Shown in pieces: positions 42,862 through 51,407 of a stretch of DNA of 64,000 nucleotides. The first letter of the stretch is position 1. Every line of letters starts with the position of its first letter. The position numbers and the translations under genes are program-made. The notes below the pieces were generated by a model that saw nothing but the letters and a program-made list of their open reading frames with translations, had not been told where the DNA came from and did no database searches. This DNA is from Lentzea cavernae (GTDB lineage Bacteria; Actinomycetota; Actinomycetes; Mycobacteriales; Pseudonocardiaceae). The stretch is taken from contig NZ_BNAR01000013.1 of assembly GCF_014653695.1 (NCBI RefSeq), positions 186,001-250,000 of the forward strand, given 5' to 3'.

Positions 42862-43970
42862 GAGAGGGTGGCGATCGTGTCCCGGCCGCCGGCCAGGAAC
42901 TCCGGCCACTCGCCGCCCTCGTCCTTGCCCCGCGGCTCGACGACCCCGTGCAGGTACTTGTTCATGATCGCCAGGTCCTCGGGCGCCCGCCGCGACAGCG
43001 ACCCGACCAGCGAGGAGCCGAGCGTGCGCGCGGTGAGCGCCTGGTCGCCGAAGAAGTTGCTGTGCAGGATGGCGTCCTCCAGCACACCGATCTGCTCCGC
43101 GGTGGACAGCGCGGACTCCAGCTTCTCGTCGTCGCTGCCCGCCGAGGCCGACGCCGCGCGCAGGTCGGCGAAGCTGCACAGCAACACGTCCAGCAGGGTC
43201 GGCGGCACGTCCAGCTCGATCTGGTGCCGGCGCAGCAGTTCCTCGGTGCGGAACCGGACGATCTCCGCCTCGCTCTTCTTGTTCGTCACCACCGGGATGC
43301 GCACGAAGTTGAACCGCCGCTTGAGCGCCGACGACAGGTCGTTGACGCCGCGGTCGCGGCTGTTCGCGGTGGCGATGACCGAGAAACCGGGCTTGGCGAA
43401 CACGATGTTGTCGCTGTCCAGCTCGGGCACCGAGATGTACTTCTCGGACAGGATCGAGATGAGCGCGTCCTGCACGTCACTCGTCGAGCGGGTCAGTTCC
43501 TCGAACCGGCCGATGGTGCCGGTCTCCATGGCGTTCATGATCGGCGACGGGATCATCGACGCGCGGGACTGGCCCTTGGCGATCACCATCGACACGTTCC
43601 ACGAGTACTTGATGTGGTCCTCGGTGGTGCCGGCGGTGCCCTGCACCACCTGGGTGGAGTTGCGGGAGATCGCGGCGGCCAGCAGCTCGGCCAGCCAGCT
43701 CTTGCCGGTGCCGGGGTCGCCGATCAGCAGCAGGCCGCGGTCGGACGCCAGCGTGACGATCGCCCGTTCGACGATGCCGCGGTCGCCGAACCACTTCTGC
43801 GCGACCTCGCGGTCGAGGCCGTCGGACCGCTCCGCGCCCAGGACGAACAGGCGGATCATCTTCGGCGACAACCGCCACGAGAACGGCTTGGGGCCGTCGT
43901 CGACCGACTCCAGCCAGTCCAGTTCCTCGGCGTACTTGAGCTCGGCGGGGGCGCGCAACAGGTCGGACAT
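42858..43970 (-). CDS. MoxR-type AAA+ ATPase
   Basis: 370 aa. GLLLIGDPGTGKSWLAELL is Walker A (residues 84-91 core), GRFEELTRSTSDVQDALISILSE covers Walker B (acidic pair in FEE), VIATANSRDRGVNDLSSALKRRF is sensor 1 and the arginine-finger region. MoxR ATPases act as chaperones that insert metals or remodel partners together with VWA proteins, as expected from the VWA gene 36 nt upstream. ATG 43970 has an AGGCACCAC region and a weak GGxxGG site; start otherwise supported by family length. Confidence 0.9.
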   Translation of the reverse strand: MSDLLRAPAELKYAEELDWLESVDDGPKPFSWRLSPKMIRLFVLGAERSDGLDREVAQKWFGDRGIVERAIVTLASDRGLLLIGDPGTGKSWLAELLAAAISRNSTQVVQGTAGTTEDHIKYSWNVSMVIAKGQSRASMIPSPIMNAMETGTIGRFEELTRSTSDVQDALISILSEKYISVPELDSDNIVFAKPGFSVIATANSRDRGVNDLSSALKRRFNFVRIPVVTNKKSEAEIVRFRTEELLRRHQIELDVPPTLLDVLLCSFADLRAASASAGSDDEKLESALSTAEQIGVLEDAILHSNFFGDQALTARTLGSSLVGSLSRRAPEDLAIMNKYLHGVVEPRGKDEGGEWPEFLAGGRDTIATLS

Positions 43971-44006
43971 GAGATGTGGTGCCTTTCGGGGAAGTCAGAA
44001 AGGAGG

Positions 44007-45371
44007 TCAGATGGTGAGGAAGGACTTGAGCTCGTGGACGAGCTTGCGGATGTGGCCGGAGATCACCGGCGTGCCGAGGTCCTTGAACCTCTCGCGGAAC
44101 CACGGGTTCACGCTGCCGCGGCCGGAGCTCGTCACCGAGCCGACGGGGATGAACTTGGCGCCGGAGCGGTGGATGGCCGCCATCGAGTCGTAGAGCTGCT
44201 CGCACTGGGACTCGTAGAAGTCGGAGATCCACACCACCACGGTGTTGCGCGGCTCGGCGATCTTCGGCTGCGTCAGCGCCATCGCGACCGTGCCGTCGGT
44301 GCCGCCGCCGAGCTGGGTGCGCAGCAGGGTCTCGAACGGGTCCGCCACCCACGGGGTCAGGTCCAGAGCCCTGGTGTCGTAGGCGATCAGGTGCACGTCC
44401 ACCTTGGGCAGTCCGGCGAAGATCGAGGCCAGGATGGTGCAGTTGACCATCGAGTCGACCATGGAACCGGACTGGTCCACCACCGCGATCAACCTCTGCG
44501 GCGTGGTCTTCCGCGCGGTGTGCCGGTAGTAGAGGCGGTCGACGTAGAGCCGTTCCTCCTCCGGGCTCCAGTTCGTCAGGTTCTTCCAGATCGTGCGGTC
44601 GAGGTCGAGGTTGCGGAAGACCCGCTTGGGCGGCACCGACCTATCCAGCGCGCCGGCGGAGGCCTTCTCCACCTGCGTGCGCAGCACCTCGGCCACCTCG
44701 TCCACGAAGCGGCGGATCAGCGACTTGGCGTTGGCCAGGGCCACCCCGGAGAGGTTGTCCTTGTCCCGCAGCAGCTGCTCGATCAGCGACATGCTCGGCG
44801 TGAGCTGCGCGGCGAGCGCGGGGTCCGCCAGCACCTCGCGCAGGTGCATGCGCTTGACCAGATCCGCTTCCAGGGCACCGAGTTCCGGGCCGATCTGCGG
44901 GATCAGGGTGCTCAGGTCCGGCGTGCCGGAACCGACTCCGGTACCTGTCGGGCTCGCCTGACGACCACCACCGCGCAGCTGCCCCGGCTGGCAGCCCAGC
45001 GCGCGTTCCAGCCAGCCGGCGTCGGCCTGCCACCGCGACAGCTGCCCGGCGGTGACGGTGCCCGAACCGGTGGCGAAGACGTTCAGCAGCACCTTCGACA
45101 CCAGCGCGGCCCGCCGCACCTCGGCCGCCTTGTCGCGGTCCTCCCCCGTCCCGGGGACCATCACGCCGTCGAACTCGGCGGCGAGCTCGGGGTGGCGTTG
45201 CACGATCGAGTCGACACCGGCCTGCTGGTCGAGCAGCGCGGGCGGCAGGCCGATGTCCTGGAGCACCGCCAGGCTCGCCGACTCCAGAGCGGACTGCTCC
45301 TCGTGGTCGAACAGCCGGGACAGCAACCGCCAGTAGAGGACCTGCCGGCGGTTCTCCTGTGCGTCGCTCAT
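44007..45371 (-). CDS. VWA-domain protein, partner of the MoxR ATPase
   Basis: 454 aa. N-terminal 280 residues helical; C-terminal von Willebrand A domain with an intact MIDAS: DQSGSM (Asp299, Ser301, Ser303), the Thr in GGGTDGTVAM, and Asp in VWISDFYES. It should bind Mg2+ and a client protein. ATG 45371 overlaps the stop of the upstream gene (ATGA). Close linkage with MoxR defines a MoxR-VWA pair. Confidence 0.9.
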   Translation of the reverse strand: MSDAQENRRQVLYWRLLSRLFDHEEQSALESASLAVLQDIGLPPALLDQQAGVDSIVQRHPELAAEFDGVMVPGTGEDRDKAAEVRRAALVSKVLLNVFATGSGTVTAGQLSRWQADAGWLERALGCQPGQLRGGGRQASPTGTGVGSGTPDLSTLIPQIGPELGALEADLVKRMHLREVLADPALAAQLTPSMSLIEQLLRDKDNLSGVALANAKSLIRRFVDEVAEVLRTQVEKASAGALDRSVPPKRVFRNLDLDRTIWKNLTNWSPEEERLYVDRLYYRHTARKTTPQRLIAVVDQSGSMVDSMVNCTILASIFAGLPKVDVHLIAYDTRALDLTPWVADPFETLLRTQLGGGTDGTVAMALTQPKIAEPRNTVVVWISDFYESQCEQLYDSMAAIHRSGAKFIPVGSVTSSGRGSVNPWFRERFKDLGTPVISGHIRKLVHELKSFLTI

Positions 45372-46753
45372 TTGCGCAGCAACCTTCCGGCGCGCTCGCG
45401 GAGCACCGTCGCGGCGTCGGTCGCGGCCTTCTCCGCCTTCACACCGACCTTGTCCGCCGCGCCACCGGCCCAGGCACCGGCGTGCAGGGCCACGGTCTTC
45501 TTGCGCGCGGTGGTCTCGACCGCGAGCGGCTGTACGCGGAACGTGCCCGCGTCCCAGCGCAGCAGGCCGATGCACGCGTTCGACGCCGCCACAGCCTCCG
45601 GTGTGAGCGGCCCGGCGGCCGGCACCCGGTCGGTGTCGACGGCGATGGACCGCCCGGCCAGCGAGAAGGTCAGCGCCTCCCCCGACTGCTCGGCGAGGTA
45701 GCCCTCCAGGAACACGGGCACGGCGATGCGGGCCGGGTGCCGGTCCAGCGGCGCCGTCGGCAGCGCGCTCGCGGCCGGCAGAGCGACCCGAGCGGTGACG
45801 AACGGGTCGGCGGGCTCGCCGGACCGCGCGTGCTCGTCCCGCCACAGCAGGTCGCCCTCGGCGGTGATCGGCATGTCGGTGAGCTCCACGGACCTGCCCT
45901 CGCTGACGGCCGTCAGCAACGACAGGTGCGGCCGCAGCAACTGCCAGATCCCGGCACCGATGATCGTGTCCGGCTTCGGCGCCGACACGCTCGCCCGCAC
46001 CAGGAGGGGCGTGCCGCCGTCAGCCGGTTCGAAGACCGCGTGCACCTGGGCCTGCGCGGCTGTCGCGTGCTCGTGCAGGTCCACGCCCAGCGGCAGGAGC
46101 CTGCCGGTCACGGTGCTCACCGGAACCTCCGTCGCACCGGGCAGCGTCAGCAGCAGCGCACGTGACCACAGATCTCCCCAGCGGCGCACCGGGATCCGCT
46201 CCAGGGCTGACCCCGGGCACGAGGCGGCCAACTCGGCCGCGAACCCGTCCAGCACCGCGGCCAGTCTGCGCAGGCGGGGTTCCGGCAGCAACGCGGTGAT
46301 CACCGGCTCGGCGCCGGAGACCAGCTCGTGGTCGATGCCCTGCCACCCGGCCCGCGCCAGGTCGGCCAGCCAGGACCGCGCCGCCAGCAACAGGTTCTCG
46401 GCCTGACCACCACCGGACACCGCACCGCCCGAGTCGGCCTGGGCCCGTCCTGTCGCCTGCTCGATCCGCGCCATCAACGCGTCGTGCACGGACCCGAACA
46501 ACGCGATCCGCGACGCCGCAAGGGAAAGGAAGTGCTCCTCCCCCGCGGCACCCGCCGCCGCCTTCTCCGCGGCCTCGGCCACCTTGGCCCCCAACGGCGA
46601 CCCCGCCACCGCCTCGGCCAGGGCGACCAGGCCGGCGGCCTGAGCGGGTTGCGGGCGCAACAGCCCGGCCACCAACGCCTGGTCGGCGCCGGCGACGACC
46701 GCCAGCACCTCGTCCACCCCGTCGACGGGGTCCGCCAGCAGATCGGCGCGCAT
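45368..46753 (-). CDS. Protein of unknown function in the MoxR-VWA operon (DUF5691-like)
   Basis: 461 aa, Ala/Leu-rich, soluble. Starts MRADLLADPVDGVDEVLAVV; the first 250 residues look helical and repeat-like, the second half contains beta-rich segments (VHAVFEPADGGTPLLVRASV, RIAVPVFLEGYLAEQSG). No catalytic motif recognised. The place between SWIM and VWA genes matches the DUF5691-type member of related operons; that assignment is by position and length only. Start overlaps the upstream stop by 1 nt (TGATG), end overlaps the VWA start by 4 nt. Confidence 0.65.
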   Translation of the reverse strand: MRADLLADPVDGVDEVLAVVAGADQALVAGLLRPQPAQAAGLVALAEAVAGSPLGAKVAEAAEKAAAGAAGEEHFLSLAASRIALFGSVHDALMARIEQATGRAQADSGGAVSGGGQAENLLLAARSWLADLARAGWQGIDHELVSGAEPVITALLPEPRLRRLAAVLDGFAAELAASCPGSALERIPVRRWGDLWSRALLLTLPGATEVPVSTVTGRLLPLGVDLHEHATAAQAQVHAVFEPADGGTPLLVRASVSAPKPDTIIGAGIWQLLRPHLSLLTAVSEGRSVELTDMPITAEGDLLWRDEHARSGEPADPFVTARVALPAASALPTAPLDRHPARIAVPVFLEGYLAEQSGEALTFSLAGRSIAVDTDRVPAAGPLTPEAVAASNACIGLLRWDAGTFRVQPLAVETTARKKTVALHAGAWAGGAADKVGVKAEKAATDAATVLRERAGRLLRK

Positions 46754-47250
46754 CACACCACCGCCCTGGTCGTCGGGAACCACTGCAGCTCCGGCAACGG
46801 ACTCGTCGTCGCGGGAAGCTCCACATAGGCCAGATGACGCAGGAAGCGGCTGAACACCTGCGCCGCGGCAGCGCTGTCCGCCTGCGACGGTCGCGCCCCG
46901 AGCATGAGCGAGCGGATGGCCTCCGCGTCCATGTCCTCGGCGTCCACCCTCAGGTACCGCGCCACCCGCGCCACCCCGTACTGCAGGACGGCCTCGGTGA
47001 TCAGGGCCCCGATGTGGTTGCAGAAGTAACCCCGCGCCCCACCACAGGGCCGGTTGTTGTTGGTGCTGCAGGCGAACTCGTAGCTCCCGGCCGCAACCGA
47101 GGAGACGTACACGCGCTCGATGTCCGACCCACTGGACACCACCCCCTGCAGCCGCCCGTCAGCCAGTTCGACGAACGGCACCTTGGCGAGCTTGCGCGGC
47201 CGCGCAGGCGGCAACACCCGCGCAGCACTCGCGCTTTCCCAGTCCGACAA
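46753..47250 (-). CDS. SWIM zinc-finger-like protein
   Basis: 165 aa. YEFACSTNNNRPCGGARGYFCNHIGALITEAV contains the Cys-x-Cys-like and Cys-x-His ligands of a SWIM zinc-binding motif (C...C...CNH), suited for protein or nucleic-acid binding. First gene of the minus-strand operon SWIM-unknown-VWA-MoxR-DUF5682. ATG 47250; 116 nt separate it from the next minus-strand gene, enough for its own promoter. Confidence 0.78.
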   Translation of the reverse strand: MSDWESASAARVLPPARPRKLAKVPFVELADGRLQGVVSSGSDIERVYVSSVAAGSYEFACSTNNNRPCGGARGYFCNHIGALITEAVLQYGVARVARYLRVDAEDMDAEAIRSLMLGARPSQADSAAAAQVFSRFLRHLAYVELPATTSPLPELQWFPTTRAVV

Positions 47251-47366
47251 CGATTCCTCTCCTTGCCCCCGAACGAGCCGATCCGCCAGTCCGGCGGCAC
47301 AGGAGAGACGTTAGCGACGGGGTCTGACAATTTTCGCCACAACCGGCAACACCGGAGGCCGGAGAG

Positions 47367-48662
47367 CTACGTCGTGAGGACAGCGGTCAGGTCGGCCTCG
47401 GCCTTCCGGGGCGCCGGTCGCGGGTCAGGACCGCCGAAGCCGGCCACCCGGTCCCAGACCCAGTCGGCCATCGACGCGGCGACGGGCTCGTCGGGACGTC
47501 CGGGCCGGCGCTTCACCAGCGCCCCGAACGCGACGACCGCCAGGTGCGCTCCGGCGTCGTCGGTCATGACCTGTTCCCAGATCTCGTCCTCGGGCCAGTC
47601 CGGATGCGCGGCGGGGTCGGCCTCGATCGCGGCGCCCATGGCGATGATCTCGGCCGCGGACATCAGCCGGAACGGCTCGGCGAGCCTCCAGGCGGCACCG
47701 GAACCGGGCAGCTGGCCGTCGCGCCAGGCCACCAGTTCCTCCGCGGCCATGGACCCGAGCTGGTCGTCCTCGTCGGAGACGCCCGGTCGCAACGTGGCGC
47801 GCAGACCGGCGGGCATCACGTCGTCCAACGCCTCCAGCGCGGACGCCAGATCGGTGCCGGCCACCTGGTCGCGGAGCTGCCGCCACCCCAGCTCGATCAC
47901 CCCGGTGCGGCGGATGTCGTCCATCGTGATGTTCTGGGACTCGGCGTTCTCGACGATTCGCAGCATCGTCCGAGCCGTCCCCACCAGGTTCTGCAGCAGG
48001 TCCTCGGTCGGGTCCTCCCGCAGCAGCCGCAGCCCGAGCCGTTCGGCGTCCGCGAACCGGTACTGCACCAGGTAGGCCCAGCCGAGCATCAGGGCGACCC
48101 ACGAGTTCGCCGCATCGGCCCGGATGGCCTCCTCGGCCGCGGGAACGAACCGGTCGGGCGGCGCGAAGCTCGCCAGCAGATCCGCCGCACGTTTCCCGAA
48201 CGCCTGAGGCAGCTCGTCCGGCGCCGTCCGAGCGCACAACGCCACCGCCTCGTCGAGTTGGCGCCACCCGTCCTCGTGCTCCCCGCAGAGTGCCTGCGCG
48301 AAGCCCAGCTCCATCCAGTCGTCCCACTCCTCCTGCTCCTCGCGCACCACCGTGCGCGCCCACCGCAGCGCCTCGGCGTGATCGTGCCCAGCCGCCGCCA
48401 GATGCCGAAGCGCACGAGCCGCGTTGACGAACTGCCCGTCGCGCCGACCAGCCACCCGGAGGTAGAGCCGCCGCGCCTCATCGGCCTCCCCGCACATCTC
48501 ACGGTGGTTGCCGAGCAACAACGACACACTGCTCCGCTCCGGCTCGACCGCGAGCACCCGCAACGCCAACTCGGCGACCTTGGGATGCGTCGGCTGCGCT
48601 GCGAACAACTCCCAGGCCAGATCGAGGTCGCGCTCCAAGGCGTCGCGACCGAAGTCGCTCAT
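47367..48662 (-). CDS. TPR-like helical-repeat protein
   Basis: 431 aa. Successive 34-residue-like helical pairs in the first 230 residues (AWELFAAQPTHPKVAELALRVLAV, ...GNHREMCGEADEARRLYLRVAG, ...LGFAQALCGEHEDGWRQLDEAV, ...GWAYLVQYRFADAERLGLRLL) suggest tetratricopeptide repeats. The C-terminal part is unlike any family I know. Its ATG overlaps the AAA+ gene stop (ATGA), so it is probably an adaptor for that ATPase. Confidence 0.72.
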   Translation of the reverse strand: MSDFGRDALERDLDLAWELFAAQPTHPKVAELALRVLAVEPERSSVSLLLGNHREMCGEADEARRLYLRVAGRRDGQFVNAARALRHLAAAGHDHAEALRWARTVVREEQEEWDDWMELGFAQALCGEHEDGWRQLDEAVALCARTAPDELPQAFGKRAADLLASFAPPDRFVPAAEEAIRADAANSWVALMLGWAYLVQYRFADAERLGLRLLREDPTEDLLQNLVGTARTMLRIVENAESQNITMDDIRRTGVIELGWRQLRDQVAGTDLASALEALDDVMPAGLRATLRPGVSDEDDQLGSMAAEELVAWRDGQLPGSGAAWRLAEPFRLMSAAEIIAMGAAIEADPAAHPDWPEDEIWEQVMTDDAGAHLAVVAFGALVKRRPGRPDEPVAASMADWVWDRVAGFGGPDPRPAPRKAEADLTAVLTT

Positions 48663-49813
48663 CGCATGCCCCGCTCAACCCGGTACGCGCGAAGCTGGCC
48701 GAAGGTGCCGTCGTCCACTCCGTACTCCAGCACCGGTGCCACCTGGTCGAACCATGCCGCCGTGGACGGCGTGACACCACCGACCGCGGCGAGCATCGCC
48801 TCGGTCGTCACCGGCACCAACTCACCCTTGCCCATCGACTCGACCATCGCCTGCTGCAACACGGTGGTCGTCAGATGACTGAGATCGGCACCGGAAAACC
48901 CTTCGGTGGCCGCCGCCACCGCGACGACATCGACGTCGTCAGCCGGCTTGCCCTCCAACACCCCCGCGACGATCGCCGCCCTGGCAACCGCGTCCGGCGG
49001 CAACACCAGCACCGTCTTGTCGATCCGCCCAGGCCGGCGCAACGCGGAGTCGATGTCCCACGGCCGATTGGTAGCGGCGAGGAAGTAGACCCCGTCGTTG
49101 ACCCCGGCCACCCCGTCGAGCTCCTCCAACAACTGCGTGACGATCATCCGCATCGACTGCGACCCGCCACCACCGGAACTGCGCCGCCCACCAAGCGCGT
49201 CGAACTCGTCGAAGAAGATCACACAGGGCGCCGCCGCCCGCGCGTCGCGGAACACGCTCTGAATCGCCTTCTCGCTCTCCCCGATCCACTTGCTGAGCAA
49301 GTCGGCAAGCGTCACGTGGATGAAGGACGCCCCAAGATCCCCCGCGATCGCCCTGGCGATGAACGTCTTGCCACACCCAGGCGGCCCGTACATCAACAGC
49401 GACCCACCGGGCCTCTGCCCGAACGCCGACGCAATCCCAGGATTGCGCAACGGAGCCAGGAACGCGGTGTCCAAATGCCGCTTGACCTCAGCGAGCCCCG
49501 CCACGTCGTCCAGCGTCACCACAGGCCGTTCGGCATCCCACAACAACGGCGGAACAAGCGCACCGCTGCCCTGACCGTCCACATCGGACGGAGACGGACT
49601 CGAGGCCCGCAACCGCGCCGCCATCAACCGCGCACGCAACAACCGAACCCGAGCCGTATCACCACCCTGCTCCTCGAAAACCCTGAGCTCAGCAGCGGCA
49701 CGCCCCAGGTCCTGCTCCAGCAACAACGTCACGAAGTCCTCACGCAACGCCAAATTGCCGGGATCGGCCTGCACCTCGAGCGCGATCAACTCGACGAAGT
49801 CGTCGCCCTTCAC
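48659..49813 (-). CDS. AAA+ ATPase of the Cdc48/FtsH/spastin type
   Basis: 384 aa: short helical N-terminal domain (about 1-85, TPR-like), then one classic AAA domain with LLMYGPPGCGKTFIARAIAG (Walker A), APCVIFFDEFDALGGRR (Walker B), AATNRPWDIDSALRRPGRID (second region of homology with two Arg fingers) and the helical lid GFSGADLSHL. No protease or membrane domain is attached, so it is probably an unfoldase or remodelling enzyme. GTG 49813 overlaps the upstream stop (GTGA). Middle gene of a three-gene unit with SseB-like and TPR-like proteins. Confidence 0.88.
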   Translation of the reverse strand: MKGDDFVELIALEVQADPGNLALREDFVTLLLEQDLGRAAAELRVFEEQGGDTARVRLLRARLMAARLRASSPSPSDVDGQGSGALVPPLLWDAERPVVTLDDVAGLAEVKRHLDTAFLAPLRNPGIASAFGQRPGGSLLMYGPPGCGKTFIARAIAGDLGASFIHVTLADLLSKWIGESEKAIQSVFRDARAAAPCVIFFDEFDALGGRRSSGGGGSQSMRMIVTQLLEELDGVAGVNDGVYFLAATNRPWDIDSALRRPGRIDKTVLVLPPDAVARAAIVAGVLEGKPADDVDVVAVAAATEGFSGADLSHLTTTVLQQAMVESMGKGELVPVTTEAMLAAVGGVTPSTAAWFDQVAPVLEYGVDDGTFGQLRAYRVERGMR

Positions 49814-50250
49814 CGGCCGGCCCCTTCGACCCACCCCTTGAGCAGCCCCAGGTTGGCCAGCGGGATGTAGTGCCCGAGCCGCGGATGGTCCAGCGTCACA
49901 CCGAAAACACCGACCTGGCCGAACGAGGCGACGTAGTCGATCGCAGCCGGCACCGGCACCCCGAACAACGGCACGCCACCTTCCGCGTCAGCCAATCCGA
50001 GGGCCTGACCGGCCTCCTTAGCCCGAGTGGCACTGCTGTAGAGGCAGATCATCGACCCCTGCTCGGCGGCCACCGCATAGGGACGGGGCTGCTCCGCCGA
50101 GCCCCGGGCGAGGAAGAACCAGTGCTCCAACGCCGTGACCTGCCGCCACAACGCGATCTGCGCCGTCGTGTCCCCCGCCGGCGCCGCCCTGATCGCCCCG
50201 TCAAGACGATCCAGCTCGGCGACCACCTCAGGGTTGTTGTCCTTGATCAT
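49810..50250 (-). CDS. SseB-like protein
   Basis: About 146 aa. LERL-type helical start, then WFFLARGSAEQPRPYAVAAEQGSMICLYSSATRAKEAGQALGL, which resembles SseB-family N-terminal domains (FLI..., TD..A..A). No membrane or secretion signal. In-frame ATGs at 50250, 50265 and 50325 are possible; 50250 fits the domain boundary but its ribosome site is weak. First gene of the operon with the AAA+ ATPase. Confidence 0.6.
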   Translation of the reverse strand: MIKDNNPEVVAELDRLDGAIRAAPAGDTTAQIALWRQVTALEHWFFLARGSAEQPRPYAVAAEQGSMICLYSSATRAKEAGQALGLADAEGGVPLFGVPVPAAIDYVASFGQVGVFGVTLDHPRLGHYIPLANLGLLKGWVEGAGR

Positions 50251-50440
50251 TCGGTTCTCTCTCATCCGCTGTCCCCGGTACCGGTCCTTGAACGTGCGCA
50301 CCTGTCCGGTTTGGAGTCCAGACAAGCACGCCGCCGATCAAGATGCATAGGCGACCGACAAATCATCGCTTCACGATCACTCGGTGTGTCCGGCCCCTCA
50401 CGTACCCGATGGGGTTAAAGACATCGCGGGCGTCTCGCTT

Positions 50441-50459
50441 GGAAAAACTCCAAGCGCTA
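50441..50459. promoter_or_regulatory. Small perfect hairpin upstream of the APH-like gene
   Basis: GCTTGGA-AAAAC-TCCAAGC, 7-bp perfect arms, in the 257-bp divergent region between the SseB-like gene and the APH-like gene. It may be a regulator binding site. Coordinates are within a few bases. Confidence 0.35.
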
Positions 50460-50507
50460 AAACGAGTAGCGGAGCACGCTCGACGCGCCCAAAGGTGAAG
50501 GGATCAA

Positions 50508-51374
50508 GTGTCACATCAACCTGACCACTCACCGGTCCCAGGCAGCCACACGCTGAGCCCACACCTCAGCGACATCAACGCCCAGTTCCGGAAGTGGATG
50601 CGCGGAAACCTCGACCGCGCCGCACAGCACTTCAAGCTCACCATCACCGGCCAACCCCGACTCGGGTGGCAGGACCGATCGATCAGCGCGCCCGCCCGAA
50701 GCGCCGGCGAACAGCTGTGGTTACGAGTGGTGTCCGAGGAGAAGCAGTGGATCGAAGGCGAGTTCTGGACCGGCAACCTCGAGGCGAACGCCTTCGCCAC
50801 CCTGTCCAAACCCCGCGTCATCGACGTCGTCGAGTGGGAACACGGACGACAACAACGCGCGGAGCTCATGACCTTGATGCCGGGGTCGCCGTGCTCCCGC
50901 ACCGACGTCCTGCGCCACGCGATCGACCTCCCAGACGAGTGGTGGTCGGAACTGCGCAGAACAAGCGACGCGCTCGCGACGATGCCGACCAACCGCGTCA
51001 ACGCAGACCAGGCCTTGGTCACCGGCCGCACACAGCAACAACTGGGCAGCTGGATGAACCCCGTTGTGCGCCACTGGGAAACGGTGCACGGTGACCTTCA
51101 CTGGGCGAACCTGATGGGCCCTGAGTTCAGCCTGCTGGACTGGGAGTCGTGGGGCCGTGGTCCGGCCGGAACGGACGCGGCCACTCTGCTCAGCTACAGC
51201 CTCCTCGTACCGCAGGTCGCCGAGCGAGTGCGGAGCACGTTCGCGGACGTGCTAGCGACCGACGCCGGGGTGCTCGCCCAGTTCTACGTGGCCGCCCGGC
51301 TGCTGCACCGCATCGACAGGGGCCACCACCCCGACCTCGCCGCGCCCCTCAGAAAACATCTCGACACCTTGTGA
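50508..51374 (+). CDS. Aminoglycoside phosphotransferase (APH)-like kinase
   Basis: 288-aa protein-kinase-like fold. ETVHGDLHWANLMGPEFSLLDWESWG contains the Brenner motif HGDLHxxN (catalytic Asp) and the DWE equivalent of DFG. The N-lobe lacks an obvious glycine loop but has LWLRVVSEEKQWIEGEFW. APH-fold kinases phosphorylate small molecules such as antibiotics, choline or homoserine; the substrate is unknown. GTG 50508 lies after GTGAAGGGATC. Single gene, convergent with the SARP-NACHT gene. Confidence 0.78.
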   Translation: MSHQPDHSPVPGSHTLSPHLSDINAQFRKWMRGNLDRAAQHFKLTITGQPRLGWQDRSISAPARSAGEQLWLRVVSEEKQWIEGEFWTGNLEANAFATLSKPRVIDVVEWEHGRQQRAELMTLMPGSPCSRTDVLRHAIDLPDEWWSELRRTSDALATMPTNRVNADQALVTGRTQQQLGSWMNPVVRHWETVHGDLHWANLMGPEFSLLDWESWGRGPAGTDAATLLSYSLLVPQVAERVRSTFADVLATDAGVLAQFYVAARLLHRIDRGHHPDLAAPLRKHLDTL

Positions 51375-51407
51375 CAACGCAGCCCGACCACTCACAGCCG
51401 GGACGGT

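Noticed and set aside
42948-45701. 917-codon plus-strand frame opposite MoxR and VWA genes
   Set aside because: Shadow; both minus-strand genes have intact catalytic motifs and overlapping operon structure.
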